DNA of 64,000 nucleotides from Maylandia zebra (Eukaryota; Chordata; Actinopteri; Cichliformes; Cichlidae): contig NC_135179.1 in the NCBI RefSeq assembly GCF_041146795.1, forward strand, positions 15,979,547 through 16,043,546, written 5' to 3'. Below are positions 60,939-64,000 of the stretch, one piece after another. The first letter of the stretch is position 1. Every line of letters starts with the position of its first letter. The notes beneath the pieces were generated by a model that ran no database searches, had not been told where the DNA came from, and was given only the letters and a program-made list of their open reading frames with translations. A program made the position numbers and the translations under genes.

Positions 60939-62512
60939 CTCTATCAGACCCTTGCCCCAGGCATGTTTTTTTCTGAGTGACATTCACTGGTGGCACATAT
61001 AAAGCAGGTTAATATTGATCTGGGCTGAGCAGGTGATGGGTTAAATCGATTATGTATGTGACAGCCCTATTTCCTAAACTTGTAAAGCTTACTAAAGAAT
61101 GCCTCCAGTCAAACAGAAATAAACAAGATGAAAATGCACAATTTTGCAGTAGTATCAAAAAAATCTGTGCATTCAGTAGTGATGTGAGAGACTTCTTGAG
61201 ATGGCAGAGACACTAAATGGCAGCTCTGAAATGCATGAACTAAATCATAGAGTCTTCCTTTATCAAAATGAAATGTCTAACTTTGATAATCCACAGTTGG
61301 AAACGTCAAAGAAAGATTTGATTGAGATGTTATATTCAGCACTTTATCTGGGTGGGTACTGTGACGCAGAAATAAAAAAAAAAAGACTGATGATTCAAAA
61401 CCAATCAAAAGGAGATTTAAATCATCCTTTGGAAAGAGTCTTAACAGCGACAATATGCCAGGCCATGTTTAATCATGACAGATCTTTAGAAACTGCGTGG
61501 GCGTGTGGGAGGGTGGGTGAGTGCAGGCAGAGAGACAGACTGGAAGACAACGTGCACTCATTTCATACATCGTAACATTTGGGCATTTTAGCATTTTTAT
61601 TTTGTATAAAAAAACGTGGCACTATTCTTTTTTTTTTTTTTTTGGAAAAGCGACAACAGTCATAAAATGTGAAAGGGCAATAAGCAGCCTTTGTGAGCTT
61701 TTAAGGATGTCTGACCTGGGTATTTTTCCAAATCACCATGAAACATCTAACAGAGCTTTTAGTAAAGCAGGTGCATTTTTAGAAAATGCATTCATTTATT
61801 TGAAAATTACCACTGTGTTTCTGCTGCTCCATCAAAACATGCTGTCATGTTGTCTCAAATGCTGGTAAAATAAGAATACCCTGATAAAAACAACAACAAC
61901 AAAAATACTTTAAATAGTGTTTTATGTATTTTTGTCACATATAACATCTTTGGATACTTACATTTTTTCTCTATAGGATGAATAAAAATGTAAAATAGAA
62001 TCTGAATTTAGGCCTTCTGTCCTGAGCTCTTCACACCAGTCATGATACTTTTTTTTAAATTACTTTTTTAAAAATTTATTCTATTAGATGACATTTCTTT
62101 TGAGAACATAGTGGAGTAGAACATAGTAGAATGAATGAAAAGTCAGGATTTTATAAGATGTCTCTGATAACACTACCAAGAAACCTTGACTCCAATAAAA
62201 AAAAAAGACTGTAAGCTTTAGAAAACGAATTTAATCATTTTCACAGCAGCTATTTCTCAGCATAAGCAGCTCCAAGCCAGTTTCTAGATGTGTAACAAAG
62301 ACAAGTACAATATAATTGCAATTACTAGTCAAGAAAAATCATAAAAAAGGTGTCTGGAAAATTCATTTCTTTAACTTTTATATATTTATATAATCAAAAT
62401 GTTGGAATAATATAGACAAAAAGACTCATTGAGTTAATGTCTGCATACTTTGTCCTTTATAAATGCCAGAGTTACTAACAGAAAGAGTTGACAAGGAAGA
62501 GGTTTCAGCCCC
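60939..62512. other. Intergenic DNA downstream of otor
   Basis: 1.57 kb. Includes a 124-codon ATG frame at 61201-61575 without recognised domain, a poly-T tract at 61628-61643, and a minus-strand AATAAA at 62080-62075 that could end the otor transcript. Confidence 0.45.
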
Positions 62513-62536
62513 TTAATCGCAGTAGAAGTCCATGTC
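62513..62536 (-). CDS. otor: otor exon 4 (last 8 codons)
   Basis: 24 bp encoding DMDFYCD and TAA. Human OTOR ends DIDFFCE. The acceptor TTGTCTTTCAG is strong. Confidence 0.88.
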   Translation of the reverse strand, partial: DMDFYCD

Positions 62537-63395
62537 CTGAAAGACAAGCAAAACATCAGGTTCTACTTCCTAACATGGAATGGGGAAAAAAAAGTATTCA
62601 TTCATTTAAAAAAAAATGTTGCATAAAAGAATTCAATGTACTAACAGTTGTTTGGATCTTAACTGTGTTTTCTGTAAACCTCTGTGTCTCCTTCACCACA
62701 GTTGCAGGGAAATATCCAATGATGCCCATCTGGTCCACGTACCGCTCACTGTAAATCTGCCAGCAAAAATAATATAACTCCAGCAAATTAGCATGCACCA
62801 CACTCTATATGTATTATGCATAACCTTTCTTACAAAACTTGACATAATGAAAAGCCTGCTCGTTTCAGATACGGTGGACTCTGATATGCAACCAAATGTC
62901 TTTTCTTGTCAGAAAAGCCAGAAGGTTTGTGTTTGTTTACCACAGCTGTTGCACATCTTCTGTCTTTCACAACTCAAGTGTACAGTGCCATTAAACAGTG
63001 TACAAAATCTGCACATACGCTTCCAGACCAGAAGACTCCAGCGCCCTCTGCTGCAATGAGTTTGGAGTACACATAAACCACCTGACCCTTTCTGAGGTTG
63101 AGAAATCGGCAGTCAGGAGATATGAAGTAATCCAAGACTGTGGCCATGGAGAGAACATCTAATACAGCACAGGAAAAAATACAAAAGAAGAATGCGAAAC
63201 ATAAGCATCTACTGTTGATTTTGAAACGTGCTGCATCCTGCATGCTCTGCTATGCTTCTGTTTTTAATGCTCAGACTTACATGAGCACTCTGCATCTCCG
63301 CAAATCTTCTGGTCTGCTAGTTTATCCATATGGACAGCCCTCGTGGTCTGGTGGAGCAGTCCCACACACAACAGAATCACCAGTGGATAACCCAT
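62513..63395 (-). CDS. otor: Otoraplin (MIA-family secreted SH3 protein), 4 exons
   Basis: Coding exons, 5' to 3' on the minus strand: 63395-63281, 63158-63019, 62756-62646 and 62536-62513. They total 390 bp, giving 129 aa; human OTOR is 128 aa. Otoraplin is a small secreted protein of cochlea and cartilage with an SH3-like fold. Visible: signal peptide MGYPLVILLCVGLLHQTTRA, MDKLADQKICGDAEC (human MDRLASKKLCADDEC), SPDCRFLNLRKGQVVYVYSK, EGAGVFWSGS, QMGIIGYFPATVVKE and C-terminal DMDFYCD. The four MIA-family cysteines are present (C32, C37, C55, C128). The start at 63395 has a strong context (AGGATGG). Another in-frame ATG 54 bp upstream (63449) has a weak context and would bury the signal peptide. 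It is closer to OTOR than to MIA by motif and by position beside pcsk2. Confidence 0.92.
62646..62756 (-). CDS. otor: otor exon 3
   Basis: 111 bp encoding IYSERYVDQMGIIGYFPATV then VKETQRFTENTVKIQTT. The donor chosen is GTTAGT at 62645. An alternative GTTAAG donor at about 62663 would remove six residues, but this choice equals the human length and aligns TTD. Confidence 0.85.
63019..63158 (-). CDS. otor: otor exon 2: SH3-like core
   Basis: 140 bp encoding YVLSMATVLDYFISPDCRFL, NLRKGQVVYVYSKLIAAEGA and GVFWSGS. Human has APDCRFINVKKGQQIYVYSK. Donor GTATGT. Confidence 0.93.
63281..63395 (-). CDS. otor: otor exon 1: signal peptide and first cysteines
   Basis: 115 bp encoding residues 1-38 plus one base of Tyr39. 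Donor GTAAGT. Confidence 0.92.
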
Positions 63396-63811
63396 CCTCG
63401 CCAAAAGACCAAGAACAAGCGACTGTTGTGAGTGTGTGTACGTCCGCATGTGAATGCAGATGTTTGATGGAACTTAAGACTATAAAAATCACAAACACTT
63501 CTCTCAGCCAGGACAGAATGGGCTGAGCCCCTTCATCACACATCGACTAGCCAATCAGTGTCGAGTCTCAGAAATTCCACACTCTGTAAGTATTCATTTC
63601 CATCAGGGGAGTTGGCTGACTTTTCTCAATTCTCAGCCTCTTTGCAGAAAGAAAGTTTGCTGTAAACTGTAAGTGTTACACTCTATAAAAAAAACACATT
63701 CGTAAGCAGTAAAGGCCTTTAAATGCTATTTCTTTACAGTCAACCAGCTTTAAGATTTATCAAATCGATTTGACCATAAACCATCTTCAATAAATATGCA
63801 AATAAAGTACT
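63396..63811 (-). promoter_or_regulatory. otor 5' flank
   Basis: Sequence upstream of the otor start on the minus strand. Contains the in-frame upstream ATG at 63449 and an out-of-frame ATG nearby. A TTTTTATAG near 63488-63480 could serve as a poor TATA-like element. Nothing firm. Confidence 0.3.
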
Positions 63812-64000
63812 GTTCAAAAGTCTTATGCTACCACTCATCCCTTTTGCCTCCAAGAAGCCAGACTTTGTTGTAATTTTTTAAGTTGTCTTGAGGACTAGTT
63901 CTTTAGTTTTCTTTGTAGGCCTTTCAAAGGTTTTCTTTGAACACTGGCTGCTGACTCATTTTCTGTCCACTCTTTGCACCTGACTACTTTCACTGACCGA
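63812..64000 (+). mobile_element. Start of Tc1-like element, cut by window edge
   Basis: Begins TACTGTTCAAAAGTCTTATG, then CCACTCATCC, CTCCAAGAAGCCAGACTTTG and GGCCTTTCAAAGGTTTTCTTTG. It is the same family as the reverse complement of 31775-31968. It runs to the end of the window. Confidence 0.55.

Overview
The window is vertebrate, and almost certainly teleost fish, nuclear DNA. It is AT-rich, with many GT-AG introns, long GT and AT microsatellites, L2/CR1-type LINE fragments and decayed Tc1-like transposons of the kind common in ray-finned fish. The repeats look like those of percomorphs, possibly a cichlid, but species cannot be fixed from the sequence alone.

Three protein-coding genes could be assembled exon by exon. 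Each gives an open frame of the length expected for its family. (1) bfsp1 (filensin, a lens beaded-filament protein) lies on the plus strand at 4268-15075: 8 coding exons, 677 aa. (2) pcsk2 (prohormone convertase 2) lies on the minus strand at 45646-17381: 12 coding exons, 641 aa. (3) otor (otoraplin, a small secreted SH3-fold protein of the MIA family) lies on the minus strand at 63395-62513: 4 coding exons, 129 aa. bfsp1 and pcsk2 meet tail to tail across 2.3 kb. otor lies about 17 kb upstream of pcsk2 on the same strand. From memory, human chromosome 20p12.1 has the same order and relative orientation (OTOR, PCSK2, then BFSP1 convergent), so this is an old conserved gene block. The three genes do not form one pathway: lens cytoskeleton, neuroendocrine peptide processing, and inner-ear or cartilage secreted factor.

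Layout: 1-2740 upstream DNA with an AT microsatellite; 2745-3655 a decayed L2-like LINE carrying a nested 122-bp insertion; 3660-4267 bfsp1 5' flank; 4268-15075 bfsp1, with an internally deleted LINE in intron 4; 15076-17380 both 3' flanks; 17381-45646 pcsk2, whose introns hold a Tc1 fossil, a Tc1-like terminal fragment, a pair of diverged direct repeats and a perfect hairpin; 45647-62512 a gene-free interval with a GC-richer putative pcsk2 promoter, a second Tc1 fossil, a GT microsatellite and a LINE fragment with a restriction-enzyme-like endonuclease domain; 62513-63395 otor; 63812 to the edge, the start of another transposon-like repeat.

I found no undescribed system. The most useful points for a second look are Phe in place of Tyr in the pcsk2 loop that matters for 7B2 binding, the nearly canonical intermediate-filament helix-initiation motif kept in bfsp1, its conserved cleavage/myristoylation site, and several shared repeats and hairpins.
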